DNA of 64,000 bases from Actinostola sp. cb2023 (GCA_033675265.1 JAUJYZ010000948.1:111001-175000); one strand, 5' to 3'. Shown: positions 10,472-21,664, numbered from the stretch's first letter. The notes: a model not told the origin generated them from the sequence alone. A program made the numbers and translations.

Positions 10472-13400
10472 TTACAGGCTATTGATCTTGTGGTGACTAT
10501 GTGCTAATGTAGTTATACCATTGTTTAGAATATAACGTTTATCGTCATAAGGTGAAAGGCTGGTTTTATTTAAAGTCACAGTATACAGTTGATGATTCTC
10601 GCTACGTATTTGATTCATTCGCGCCATCTGAGGTCGCTTTTCAAACAAACATGATTTATAATCTTGATGCCGTATCATTCGCTTTGTCACATTCTTGGAG
10701 ATCCCTTTGGCGGTCTTCTTTTCCACCTGCTTGTTGTTTTCAGTGAATAAGATGGAATACATCTTGGGGCGCAGACCGATGAATTCTTGTATGGGTATCC
10801 CATGCGTCTCATCCTTCATCTTACCAAGAACTTTCTTGTTTCTAGCACAATAGAGGAGGTGGTCTGTTGGGTACTCTGAGGTATCAAAGTAATCCAGATC
10901 TTGGTGAAAATCGCGATATAGGTCATCGGTCTTGACATCATAACATAGACTGTCAGTATCGGTAAACAGTAGCTTGGACTGCGTTCCATATTTTGGTACC
11001 ATATATTTGAAATGGAAATTGTACATTAACACCTTAGACAGATCTAAGATAGAGAACCCCACATAAATAGGTCGGTTGAGGTACAGCTTAGTTTTCTTCA
11101 TATTCACTGCAGCCAAATCTTCAGAGAAGATGCGGAAGGAATCAAAGGCAGGAGAGGCTGTCAGTTTGATCAGTTTGGTTGGGTTGGTAATAAGTTTAAC
11201 GTTCACTCGTTTCCGAAGGTTTTCCATAGTTTTTTCCGAAGACAGAATTATTCATTAGTTTGAAGAAATCCTTTTCAAAATCATTGGTAGCGTGCTTTCG
11301 CTTCTCCGTGTTGAAGTCGATGTAGCTCTTTAACCACGTGCTTTGAGCAAATCCATGCAGTATTCGATGGACTTTGGTCAACTTCATCCCCAGTTCCATG
11401 TATAGCTTTAAATTCCGATAATGGAGTATGTAGTGGGTCTTGTTGCCAAGATTGGGGACTAATTTGGTCACTGGTGCACCGCCTAGGTCCAGTTTCTCAT
11501 TCAGTTGTTGGCAGTAGGGGGACAGCATGTCGGAAGTTACTTTCATTTTCTCTGGTGCTAGAGGGTAGTCTGAGTGTTGATCGTGGAGCTCCTGTGGGTA
11601 TTCTAGATTAACTTCGAGAATAAATCCATCTTCACTGTCATCAGCTACTTCCATCACATCAAAATCCGCTACTTCATACTCTGATAACCAAACGAAGTCG
11701 TGGGTGGGGAGTGGTTGACTCATCGCCCATCCGTACAAGTTATTGGCATCCAAGTACATGATGTAGTTTTTGTCCTGCGTGGGGTCATAGTCGGGGACGT
11801 AAGGGTTGTTGGCTTTGCTGTAACGGTTGCTGATCATACTTATCCCACCACGTAATCCTTCCTCCACAAACAAGTACATGTCAGGGTCAGTCAACAGTTC
11901 TAGTTCCACTTGGGTCATTTTGAGACAGGCAGACCAAGCCAACCCTGGGCTGGTATAAAAATGGGCTGGGTCAAGCTCGTAGTAGTTGAGGCAAATACTG
12001 CGGAAGTTTTCGAAGACATCAGCCAATAAGAGTACATCTGAGAGTAGGTAGAGGTCATGGTACTCGCCCAGGTTTTGCAACTGAAAGGTAGTGAATACAG
12101 TTTGTGCGTGATGGTAATCATCATCACTAATATGCTCTTCGGTTAGTTTACTGTAGAAAGCTTCCTTGGGAGGGAGTTGCGGTTCTTTAAACTTTTCTAT
12201 GTTGTCCATATAATCATATGGGTAGACGCCTTTCCTTAGCAACAGTGGTACTTTGCTGGTCTCGGTGTATTTTTTCAGTATGCTGAACTTATTATCCCCT
12301 TCTTTTGCTAAGTTGCAAACCAGTTTCTCCAACGACGCATTCATAAATTGTAAAGAGTCAATAAAGTCTAGGTTGCCAATAGAGAAGGAGATGTACTTCT
12401 CAATATTGTTGGGGATGCAGTTGATGGGTTTGTTTTTGATCTTTCCGAGTCCTTGCATGATGAGATGAGAGTCGTAGCCTCGCAGGTTGTGGAGAATGAT
12501 AGGAATACGCCCCGTAAATTGAAAGTTCAGGTTACACGCGTTGTGTGCCGCACCTCTAAATTTTCCCGTCATGTGACAGTGATCGCGCACTCTGTCTGCT
12601 CCCAGTTCTTCTTTGCATATGTGACAAAGAGTAGCACGCTGAAACCGATCTTCTTCTAAAGGAGTCAACTGCATCGGGACAATGTCTTCTAGTAGAGTTT
12701 CAATTCTTTGTTCTTCTTTCTGTAACGATTCTAGGAACTTGTCCACCGCATCTTCCCCACGGTAGAGCACTGGTGCTTTACAATAATCGGGTCGCTCTGA
12801 AACAATCACATAGGCGAACCCACAGGCTTGATGGTGTTGATATTTTTCTGTTGATGACTTGGTAGGGTCTGGGGAAGCTGACTCAATCTTGGTAGTCAAG
12901 CTTTCAAAATCGGCATATATAGCAAAGGGGACTCGCATCTGTTTGTGAAAATCTTTGAATTGTAGAAACATGTTGTCCTCATTGGGGAGTTCTACCCTTT
13001 GTGCGCCGTGTTGACTGCATATGGGTTGGTGATCATCTAGGAGGTCTTGGCGCACAAACCCATGGAGGCAGTGGGGACAGTGAAACATCTTTGCTTTGTG
13101 TTTTGTTTGACTGGAAAGCAGTCGATCGAGATCTCTGATCAGACAGTAATGACGTTGTTGTCCCAGGGAATACAACAGCAAATCGACATGGACACTGTAT
13201 CGTTCCTTGCTGATGTATACAGGGAATAAAGCTCCTTCTTCAAATCCAAATAAGTTCACGGCGATCTTGTTTTGCTTTTCAAACTTTGAAATTTTACTAA
13301 TTGATACCGGAAACTCAATGTCATTAAAGTTCAGTTCATTGATATAGGCCTGATAGTGATGAATGCGTTCGGGGTTAGTTCCATGCTTGGCTGGATGTAG

Positions 13401-14285
13401 AGATGCCAAAATACTCCACATGAAACACTTGTGGTCGTTGTTCTTGATATTGACAATGGCTTTCTTATCCTTCAATTGTTTGGGTAAGGGGAGGTAGCTG
13501 GAACCTTTGATTGGGGTGTACTGGGCGATGTTCAGATCCAGATGGAGTATTTCAGATAACAACCATCCGCTACCTTCTCTTTGATAAGTGGCGAAAACAT
13601 TTAAAATCTTTTGATTGACTTCATTGAGTTGCTCTTCTAGTTCTTCAGCGTTGACTGTGGTCGTACAGAGACTTCGAAAATGAGGTTCTGACACTACATC
13701 GGACCCATCCGCTTTGGGTTTGATGAATTTCACTTGGACGTTGATAAACCATTTGATGCCTCTTTTCGATTTCAGTTCGCGTTGTATACAGTTCAGAAGT
13801 ACTTTCTTTTTTCCTTGTAAGCACAGTCTGAGATCGTATTTTTCAGCAATCCGTGGTTTAAACTTGAAGGTTTTCAACGAGTCTTGCATAGCAGACGTCA
13901 AATCACAGGGGTCTTCGTTGTCACAGAGTTCCGCCCCATTGCTTGGTTGGTCGTCTACCTTTTCTCGCTTTTTCGGAGGTCCTTGGTTTTTATCAGGTAA
14001 TTTTCTTTTCTTGTCTTGTTCGTCATAGAGTTTTTCGTATTTACAGACGTTCTGATGTTCCAATAACTTGTCTTTTCTGTAAAACTTGCGACTACAGTGT
14101 TCACACTGATGTGTTTTGTCTTGAGAGTGTTTCTTTTGGTGACGTTTTAAAGCATCCTTCCGATTAAATGATTTCCCGCATCGTTCACAGTTGAACGTTT
14201 GACCATTATGAACGGTTTTCTTATGCCTCACTAGGTTGGTTTCTTCGGTGAATGACTTGTTGCAGATATTGCAAACAAAAACCAT
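10472..14285 (-). pseudogene. Mobile-element family B (protein-primed type) DNA polymerase with N-terminal zinc fingers and endonuclease VII-like block; one frameshift
   Basis: Replicative polymerase of a large DNA transposon or virus-like element. It lies in two overlapping minus-strand ORFs: 14285-11196 (1029 codons) and 11227-10472. In the long ORF: C2H2 fingers at residues about 4-26, 32-53 and 60-81; a conserved block NNDHKCFMWSILASLHP near 285; another C2H2 finger at 402-423; exonuclease motif I YADFESL near 458; a Cys/His block (LCHICKEEL, RDHCH, CNLNF) near 553-590, as in recombination endonuclease VII/HNH proteins; exo II NLRGYDSHLIM near 600; exo III YLLSD near 746; polymerase motif A YLDANNLYGW near 844; motif B NNSVFG near 1012. 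The second ORF holds motif C (TDTDSL) and a KxY-like RPKMYS. Frame is lost at a run of six T (plus strand, 11230-11235) between motifs B and C. All catalytic motifs are visible, so the break is recent or a homopolymer error. Polinton/Maverick-like affinity is inferred; integrase, ATPase and capsid genes were not found. Confidence 0.9.
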
Positions 14286-14650
14286 ATTTTAATCGCTGCT
14301 GCTAGGTTTGATCCACCCGCTTAGAAGGTTTGCTTGTAAATAACTGATTAGCGAAATCGACTGTTTTTATAGCCATCTTCAAACTGATGGTGCAATAACA
14401 AGTCTCAAACGCGTATTTCATTGGCTATCCTAAGAGCCCTATTGTGACGTCATGCAGGCATGCATGGGCAAGTTTGAAATTACTCTTGAAGAATTGAATT
14501 GAATTGAATAAAGTGAAGCTGACAAATGAGACCAGTCAAAATCCCGATCTAAACTATGAGTCAAAAATGCCTTGCTTAATTGTCCCTTCCTTGAGAGTGT
14601 CCCGTTTATGACCTGACGGTCCTGGTTTTGGCCTTCTTGTCCTCACCAAA
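14286..14650. promoter_or_regulatory. Divergent intergenic gap between polymerase and small zinc-finger ORF
   Basis: 365 bp separate the minus-strand polymerase start (14285) from the plus-strand ORF start (14651). This is where both promoters would be expected. A TGACGTCA-like site (TGTGACGTCATGCAGG) and GAATTGAATTGAATTGAAT repeats are visible. Its regulatory role is inferred from position only. Confidence 0.3.
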
Positions 14651-14923
14651 ATGTTTATAAAACGCCAAAACCCTTATGTGCGAATGTCATTTGTACTTGG
14701 ATATCAAGCTGTAACATCGTCAGTTAACAGAGTTTATCGCGATTGTCCGATTCTAGGATGTGGGGCGAAATACCTGGTTAAATTATCAAATCATTTATCT
14801 GACGTTCATCAGTTGGATCATATGGAAAGGAGAAATTATCTACAAGAATCAAAACTACAACCCAAAGTTAAAGTGATAATTTATCAAGACGCTCAGCTTA
14901 AACGATCTAAAACTTTAAATTGA
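14651..14923 (+). CDS. Small Cys/His (zinc finger-like) protein of the polymerase element
   Basis: 90-codon ORF. Its centre reads DCPILGCGAKYLVKLSNHL followed by DVHQLD: a Cys-x4-Cys...His-x4-His arrangement that would fit a single C2H2-type finger, then a basic, Gln/Lys-rich tail. I recall similar short CxxxGC-x-KxLxxLxxHLxxVHxL blocks in uncharacterised proteins linked to mobile elements in cnidarian and other invertebrate genomes, but no functional family name. It is transcribed away from the polymerase with 365 bp between them, so it is probably a second gene of the same element. A DNA-binding or regulatory role is inference. Downstream (14924-15146) the sequence stays Lys/Arg-codon-rich in broken frames and may be a decayed continuation. 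Confidence 0.55.
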   Translation: MFIKRQNPYVRMSFVLGYQAVTSSVNRVYRDCPILGCGAKYLVKLSNHLSDVHQLDHMERRNYLQESKLQPKVKVIIYQDAQLKRSKTLN

Positions 14924-15146
14924 AAAGAAGTCGAAAAGATCTAACACCATCTCGAAGAGTAGATATCTTCTATCAACCATCAACATCGAGGAAGGCTAAA
15001 GGATCTCATCCATCGAACAAACGGTTCGAAGGCTGAATGCGGTCAAGTCAAAGAAGCTTGTGTCAACAACTCCGTACATCAAACTGGATCAGTTGTCATT
15101 GTATCTGAAAAATAGTGGTCGTTTATTGTTTAACTGATAAAGAAAC

Positions 15147-15791
15147 ATGTTTGAAGGATTGAATTTTCTACTTTCGAACTGTGAACAGTTAAATCTGGTA
15201 TGGAATGGATCGACTTTTCGTGGCAGTGAATCAATTGTTGAATGGCTGAACACTACTATCGTCAGGGGCGGATCCAGGGGGAGGGTTCTGGGGGTTGCAA
15301 CCCCCCCCTATGGATATTTTTTTAATACCGCTTGTATAGATATGTCTGTCCGTACGTCTCTCTTGCACTTTCAGCTCTCTCCCTCGTACTGAGAATAATA
15401 CAATTAATTCATACTGTTTACACGACCGTTCGACTTCGAGGCTGGTTTGACTGATAGCCAGAAAGAACCTGCCGTTTTTAGCGTCAAAAACGTATGTGAA
15501 GCCTTCATACTTGTAAGCTCACCCAAGAAGACTTCCAAGCATCTTTGTTGGATGTCCAATAAACTCACAATTTTACTGAAAATTGAGTTTTGTTGTGTTA
15601 ATAAAACAACTCCAGATCTCTAAAAATTGCATTTTAGAGCTTGTAGATTTCAAAATTTTCTGGGGGGGCATGCCCCCACACCCCCCTAGTACTTCGCGGC
15701 TTTGCCGCTCACACAACACAACGGCCGCAACACAACCCCCTGTTTGACAAAAACCTGGATCCGCCCCTGATCGTTAACTGGAATGATTAAT
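15147..15791 (+). pseudogene. Short unrecognised ORF split by a MITE insertion
   Basis: An ATG at 15147 starts an ORF containing LLSNCEQLNLVWNG and SESIVEWLN. The MITE at 15263-15769 cuts it. Downstream of the MITE, after the duplicated ATCGT, the reading resumes for four more codons (NWND) to a stop near 15789-15791, so the ancestral product would be only about 43 residues. A minus-strand ORF (15979 leftward, starting MHKRTTKSVMRIIINQ) is broken by the same insertion and also closes shortly beyond it; either strand could be the coding one. No family is recognised. Its position suggests it belonged to the polymerase element. Confidence 0.35.
15263..15769. mobile_element. MITE with CAGGGGCGGATCC termini (507 bp)
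   Basis: CAGGGGCGGATCC at 15263 faces GGATCCGCCCCTG ending at 15769. The direct repeat ATCGT flanks both sides (15258-15262 and 15770-15774). The interior carries GGGGGGGCATGCCCCCACAC, shared with the elements at 59165-59430 and 17270-17330. CAGGGGCGG ends are common in hAT-like MITEs, but the 5-bp flanking repeat here is shorter than the usual 8 bp, so the superfamily is left open. Confidence 0.85.
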
Positions 15792-16880
15792 TGATACTGA
15801 CCTAGATGTGAACATATAGAAAGAAAATAACGATGGACTATACCCTTGCTGGGTAGTATTGCAAGTCTATCATCTATACTAAACGTTTCTAACAGTTTGT
15901 TATAAGGGTTATTCTCTGATTTCTCAGAGTATTGGTTTATAATAATTCGCATGACCGACTTTGTCGTACGTTTATGCAAAAAACAGTACCTTTTTACAAA
16001 ATTCTCTATTGTTTGAAGCGACGGGTGTTTCTATTGACTGACTATCAAAAACAATGCGCTTATAATTGCTGAGTAAATAATAGAAATAAATTGGAATGGA
16101 AAAGTTCACTTATAAAATTATATATATTTTTTTTGAATAAAAATATATTTGAAAAACATCTCTGTTGTTGTTCCTTGGGCAAGTTCAGGCCGGTGTTAAT
16201 CCCCCTATTGTTTATTTGTGTTGACGTCACTTGTTTGTGTCACAAACTGAAAAATGAAATACTGGGAAAATAAAAAACGTCAGCGAAAAATCGAAACGGT
16301 CGTTCTAAAAATAAGCGGAGTATTTATTGTTACTGAAACGGTCTCTGATTGGTTCTTACGTTCTATGACATCACGCTTTAGGCTCTGACGTCACTATTTT
16401 AGTTGTAGAAGCATCCATAATGGCGATTACGTCACTTCCGGGTGGGATCCACAGATCCACCCTGATCCACCCGACGTAGAACCGCTATTCTGTATACTAC
16501 TAATCAGAATCTAGTGAAATTTCAGATCAGTTTCGTCGTCTGACTTCAGTACTTCATCAAGCGAGGAAGAATGATTGAAAACAATAAAAAATAAATAAAC
16601 TAACTCCAGGTATTATTATTTATATCAAAACTTCAAGTGCGAGAACTTCTAAAAACAAAGCTAGTTCAAAGGCTAGTTCAAAACCCGGCCAAAAAACGAA
16701 CATCTTCTGCTCTTTCTGAGAAGGAATTCAACGATCTGGTATCATGGATAATCTCTTACGAAGAACCTAATTAAACTTATGCAGGACTAGCAGTGAGAAC
16801 CAAGCTAATGAATATTCCAAACCACCGGTGTGTTTTGCTAATTAGCATTTGTTGTCTGAAACGCAGCAAAATGAATCACG
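15775..16880. other. Probable decayed remainder of the mobile element; no gene called
   Basis: Contains the minus-strand ORF mentioned above (to 15979), then AT-rich sequence. At 16430-16490 a GC-richer stretch has three GATCCAC-type repeats (GGATCCACAGATCCACCCTG). No termini of the polymerase element could be identified. Confidence 0.4.
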
Positions 16881-17480
16881 AACTTTAAAGCTAAGGGACT
16901 TGTCAGAAATTAGCAAGGGGGAGGGGGGTGGTAAATGGGGAAGGGTCATAACTTTTTGAGCCCCTGAAAAAAACAGGCAGTGAAAAGGGGAGGGTCACAT
17001 AAATTTACGCTCATGTGGGAGCATGAGCATTGTGTTTTAATATTATAGTATAACAGGAATAGCAAAACCATGTATATCAATGGACTATAGCCTTTGCAAA
17101 ATGCTCAAAAATCGTTCAACACCGTCATTTTTGGTGGGTTATAGACCTTGTAAATGCGCAAAAGTGGCCCAAAATTACAATTTTCAATGGATTTCATTCA
17201 GTCCATGCAAAATATACAAAATGGCCCAAAATTGGCAGGAAATGCTATTTCAGATACCCTCCACCTCAAAAACTTTCGGGGGCATGCCCCCGCACCCCCC
17301 TAGGACCTCACCGCTCGTCATATTGCGGATCAGGCGATAAATAATGAGAGGTCCCTTATCTGTGCAGGGGGTGGGTCATGATATTTTAGGCCAAGCCCTA
17401 GGGGAGGGTCAGGAAATTTCATTCCCATCGCTAGGGGAGGGTCACATCATTTTCAACGCTCAATTTAAAATCTCCACCCC
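16880..17480. repeat. Mixed dispersed repeats (GGGTCA-rich and CATGCCCCC-type)
   Basis: 17080-17240 repeats the theme GGACTATAGCC...GCAAAATGCTCAAAAA found in the satellite at 56690-57175. 17275-17310 (GGGGGCATGCCCCCGCACCC) matches the interior of the CAGGGGCGG MITEs. GGGGAGGGTCA recurs at about 16990, 17400 and 17435. No coding sequence. Confidence 0.55.
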
Positions 17481-18356
17481 CCTAATTGAAGTAGGATTTT
17501 GTCGAAAATTCTCGACATTGACACAAAGTTCCTTCTAAAACAGCGAAGTGAGGTACAGGGGAGCTTCTTTTTCTGTGGCCTGGATGAAGATTTTATCGCA
17601 TTTTTATTCAGCGGCTGATCTTGGAGTGCCGGCTTTCTTGCCTTTAATATTTGAACTGAAGACGCCTTTGCCGGCGAAAGAACTTCGCATACACTCAGTG
17701 ATAACCCTCTTGTTTTAGTGTTCTTTGCCGCTCTTTATGGTACGGTTCGTCGGTTGAAAGTTTCAGTTGTTTTTCGACAATCTTTCGGCGAAGAAGGTCT
17801 TTAGCAAAGTGCACATTTGTGTGGTTGGTTATGTTGGCGTCTCTATCCAAAACTATCAGTGAGTGATGAAGGTGATGGAGTTTGCTTCATCAGAGTCGAA
17901 ATCATTGTGAGAACGCTTCATTCTTACGACACGTATATAGACTAAATCATGAATCAAAAAAACAACAAAAGAAAGTTGATAAAACAAGAATAAACATATG
18001 AAGCGATAGGTGTAGATGAATTTCGCGACATCGTGAGTCGCCAAACTAAAAGTCGCCACTAAGCGCTCTGGCAGTATGTCAGTTTATTGATACATGTGAT
18101 ACATTCATTGTACACAGTTGTCTCGTTCTTGTGCAAGGGGAAAATAGACTTGGACTTCCATGGATTAAGAATATCAATATTTTGGATCGGCAAATCCTCG
18201 CGTCTTCTGTTTGCCGCCATTTTATTTTTCAATTTGAAATTCTTCGGAAATTTGCATATCTAAAAATAGCACAATTTGTGCATACGATGTAGTAATGAGC
18301 TCCTGTAGCCGTACAGTTTGGGGATCATTTGGCGGACCGGGATCATTTCCAGGACT

Positions 18357-18625
18357 GGGTCGCTGTAAAACGCAGATGGACCCTGCGGATGGACCCTGCG
18401 GATGGACCCTGCGGATGGACCCTGCGGATGGACCCTGCGGATGGACCCTGCGGATGGACCCTGCGGATGGACCCTGCGGATGGACCCTGCGGATGGACCC
18501 TGCGGATGGACCCTGCGGATGGACCCTGCGGATGGACCCTGCGGATGGACCCTGCGGATGGACCGGATTTAAAAAATATATATATATAAATTAATACAGT
18601 GCATTTTATATTTTGCATTATATAA
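18357..18625 (+). repeat. Mobile repeat module with 13-bp minisatellite, copy A
   Basis: Flank GGGTCGCTGTAAAACGC, then about 15 units of GGACCCTGCGGAT (18376-18566), then a tail with AATACAGTGCATTTTATATT and TTGCATTATATAA. The same flanks bound the larger inverted copy at 20130-20938, so the whole module, not just the array, has moved. The unit length of 13 makes all three frames open; these ORFs are artefacts. Confidence 0.9.
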
Positions 18626-18828
18626 CTTCATTAAAATTTTCATTTTACATTTTGCATACATCACAAGAGAACTTTGAGTTTATCTATCGAAAACAAATAA
18701 ATGCATTTGAGTCATCTGTGAAATGAGATAATAAAGAATAATAATAAAATAATATTTAGGTGGGGGTGTACTACTCTAATTTAGTGCCCCATGCATCTTC
18801 AACCAAAGAGGGCCGAGCATAGTTGAAA

Positions 18829-19464
18829 TGATACCCGATCACGGTATAAAACTCCAACTCCAACACCGAAACGTAATCGTCACAGAAATGTAATTTGGTT
18901 CAACCCGCCATTTAGCAAGAATGTTAAAAGTAACATCGGCAAAGAATTCATCAACTTGATCGACAGATGTTTCCCGGCTGGTCACAAATTAAAGAAGATA
19001 TTTAATCGAAACACACTAAAAATAAGTTACAGTTGTATGCCTAGCGTAAAACAGATAATAGACGGACATAACAAAGCCACCCTGAAGAAAGACGCACAGC
19101 CTCAACACGACGAGACTAAAAACACGTGCAACTGCAGAAAGAAAGACGAGTGCTCATTAGAAGGAGAATGCTTGACGAAAGAAATAATTTACCAAGCCAC
19201 GATCAAAACCAAAGACACGACAGAGACATACGTAGGACTGACAGCGACCGAGTTTAAGACCAGATGGAGAAACTGCACCAGATGTCGTTCAAACACGAGA
19301 AAAGGAAAAATGACACTGAACTGAGTAAATATCTGTGGAAACTAAAGGGAAAACAAGAAGAATACACACTCAAGTGGAGAATCCTCGCCAAGGCAAAGGC
19401 CTATACAAACCTAACGAAGCGATGTAATTTATGTAACGCAGAAAAACACTTAACTAATAACTGA
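18829..19464 (+). pseudogene. Penelope-like retroelement fragment (end of RT region plus GIY-YIG endonuclease)
   Basis: In-frame reading gives NVIWFNPPFSKNV near 18882, then FINLIDRCFP, KIFNRNTLKISYSCMPS, a Cys-rich segment (CNCRKKDECSLEGECL), IIYQA...ETYVGLT as the GIY-YIG core, and after a frameshift near 19260-19300 LSKYLWKLK and KRCNLCNAEK. This order is typical of the C-terminus of Penelope-like elements, which couple a reverse transcriptase to a GIY-YIG nuclease. The reverse transcriptase proper is absent, so this is a 5'-truncated, frameshifted copy. Confidence 0.85.
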
Positions 19465-19542
19465 GCCACATAAAGCAACCTTAAATTGAAACGCAACGAA
19501 CTTGTATCAACATGCAGACATCAACGAAAGTACATTCTCAAG

Positions 19543-19698
19543 TATAATTAGACATCATGAAATCACTTTATCTTAACGGCATATTCCAAAGGTTTGCCAA
19601 CCTGATCATATTATTGTCAATATAATTAGACATCATGAAATCACTTTATCTTAACGGCATATTCCAAAGGTTTGCCAACCTGATCATATTATTGTCAA
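19543..19698. repeat. 78-bp tandem duplication downstream of the Penelope fragment
   Basis: TATAATTAGACATCATGAAA starts at 19543 and 19621. Both copies run to TGATCATATTATTGTCAA and are followed by (TCAA)n and (TTTA)n. This is probably the retroelement's 3' tail. Confidence 0.85.
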
Positions 19699-20129
19699 TC
19701 AATCAATCAATTTATTTATTTATCTATGTATTTATTTATTTGTTACATGCTTCGGTTTGTAGAATGTAACATGCAATCACATTAGCGCGTGCAACTATTT
19801 AGCGCGCAACTATTCAACGGTTTACGATACTGACGCGATCACAGTGTATAGAGATTAACTGAAGAGTGGACCGACTTCTCGTCGGTCTACGAAACAAATT
19901 GTATTAAACTCTATGTACCCAAAAACTGAGTAGTATACACATTGGTTAAATTCGCTCCTTCATTGTAGAGCACTATCTTGGTTTCACCAGTGAACTTCAC
20001 CTGAATTATATATATATAATATATATATTTGCTATACGAACCGGAAGCAGGTTTAAAGTAATAGTTGATTAAAATTATCACGGACGAACCTTGTGAAATT
20101 TGCTGTAAAAACTAGAATGCATTTCTGAT

Positions 20130-20938
20130 TTATATAATGCAAAATATAAAATGCACTGTATTAATTTTTAAATTTTTTTTTTTAGTCCATTTTTTTAGTC
20201 CATCCGCCGGGTCCATCCGCCGGTTCCATCCGCCGGGTCCATCCGCCGGTTCCATCCGCCGGGTCCATCCGCCGGGTCCATCCGCCGGGTCCATCCGCCG
20301 GGTCCATCCGCCGGGTCCATCCGCCGGGTCCATCCGCCGGGTCCATCCGCCGGGTCCATCCGCCGGGTCCATCCGCCGGGTCCATCCGCCGGGTCCATCC
20401 GCCGGGTCCATCCGCCGGGTCCATCCGCCGGGTCCATCCGCCGGGTCCATCCGCCGGGTCCATCCGCCGGGTCCATCCGCCGGGTCCATCCGCCGGGTCC
20501 ATCCGCCGGGTCCATCCGCCGGGTCCATCCGCCGGGTCCATCCGCCGGGTCCATCCGCCGGGTCCATCCGCCGGGTCCATCCGCCGGGTCCATCCGCCGG
20601 GTCCATCCGCCGGGTCCATCCGCCGGGTCCATCCGCCGGGTCCATCCGCCGGGTCCATCCGCCGGGTCCATCCGCCGGGTCCATCCGCCGGGTCCATCCG
20701 CCGGGTCCATCCGCAGGGTCCATCCGCAGGGTCCATCCGCAGGGTCCATCCGCAGGGTCCATCCGCAGGGTCCATCCGCAGGGTCCATCCGCAGGGTCCA
20801 TCCGCAGGGTCCATCCGCAGGGTCCATCCGCAGGGTCCATCCGCAGGGTCCATCCGCAGGGTCCATCCGCCGGGTCCATCCGCCGGGTCCATCCGCCGGG
20901 TCCATCCGCAGGGTCCAGCCGCGTTTTACAGCGACCCC
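20130..20938 (-). repeat. Mobile repeat module with 13-bp minisatellite, copy B (inverted, expanded)
   Basis: This is the reverse complement of the 18357-18625 module: TTATATAATGCAAAATATAA with AATGCACTGTATTAAT at the left, GCGTTTTACAGCGACCC at the right. About 55 units of the 13-mer (20197-20921) lie between. Most units read GTCCATCCGCCGG, and a block of about 12 at 20710-20865 reads GTCCATCCGCAGG, the copy A variant, then CCGG units return. The long Arg/Pro/Gly and Met-Asp-Pro ORFs on both strands are artefacts. Confidence 0.92.
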
Positions 20939-21664
20939 GTAGTTCTAGTATTCTAGCTCATCTCAGGGCAAATACAAGGTTGTCTGGCGCATAGTTTATA
21001 GACCAGTACGTGCTTAATAATGATTAGAATCTCAAGTGAATTCGGATGTTTTTTCCATGCTATCTCTATTGCTCATTCGTATGCCAGACAATACCTTAAC
21101 GACTGTCTAGGAATGACTTGCTTGCCTGGCCTCTCCTGGTGGAGAGATCTATTCTCATTGCACTCTCTTTGCAGTCCTCCATTGCCCTTCATATCGTCAT
21201 ACTGCTAGTGGCTATTATCCATACTTTTTAGGTCTTCTGCTTGCTAAGGATAATCATTGGGATAGTTCATTCACATATGCCCTGAATTAGTCTTATCAAG
21301 ATTGTATTTTGCTGTCTCATGCTCGAAGTTGTCTGAAGTGAACACTTTTTTTGGTTTAAGATAAGGCGTCGACACCTCCGTTATCTTTGTGTCATTAAAT
21401 AGTATCACTAATCAGCTTCTCTTGAAATTTCCCCTTCTCAGACAACAGGAATGCAGGGTGATTCGTATGTAGTGTCTTCCCAGTGAGAACCAACAATAGC
21501 GGAGTAAAAGCGCTGCTTTTTCCTACTTTAAAGCGACGCAAGCATAAGCGCAACCACAAGAAATCGGCGGGAAACCTTTGTATCCGTCAGAGTGAGAGTA
21601 ACGCTTCTCCTGCTTGTGATTCGCTTATATTCTCTTCTTGCTCATGTCGCCACAGGCAGCCCAA

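Noticed and set aside
10472..16500. Complete Polinton/Maverick element
   Set aside because: No integrase, packaging ATPase, protease or capsid ORF and no long terminal inverted repeats were found, so only a polymerase-bearing fragment or small element is claimed.
20130..20994. Four overlapping ORFs of 236-285 codons
   Set aside because: The 13-bp unit keeps every frame open; they are not genes.
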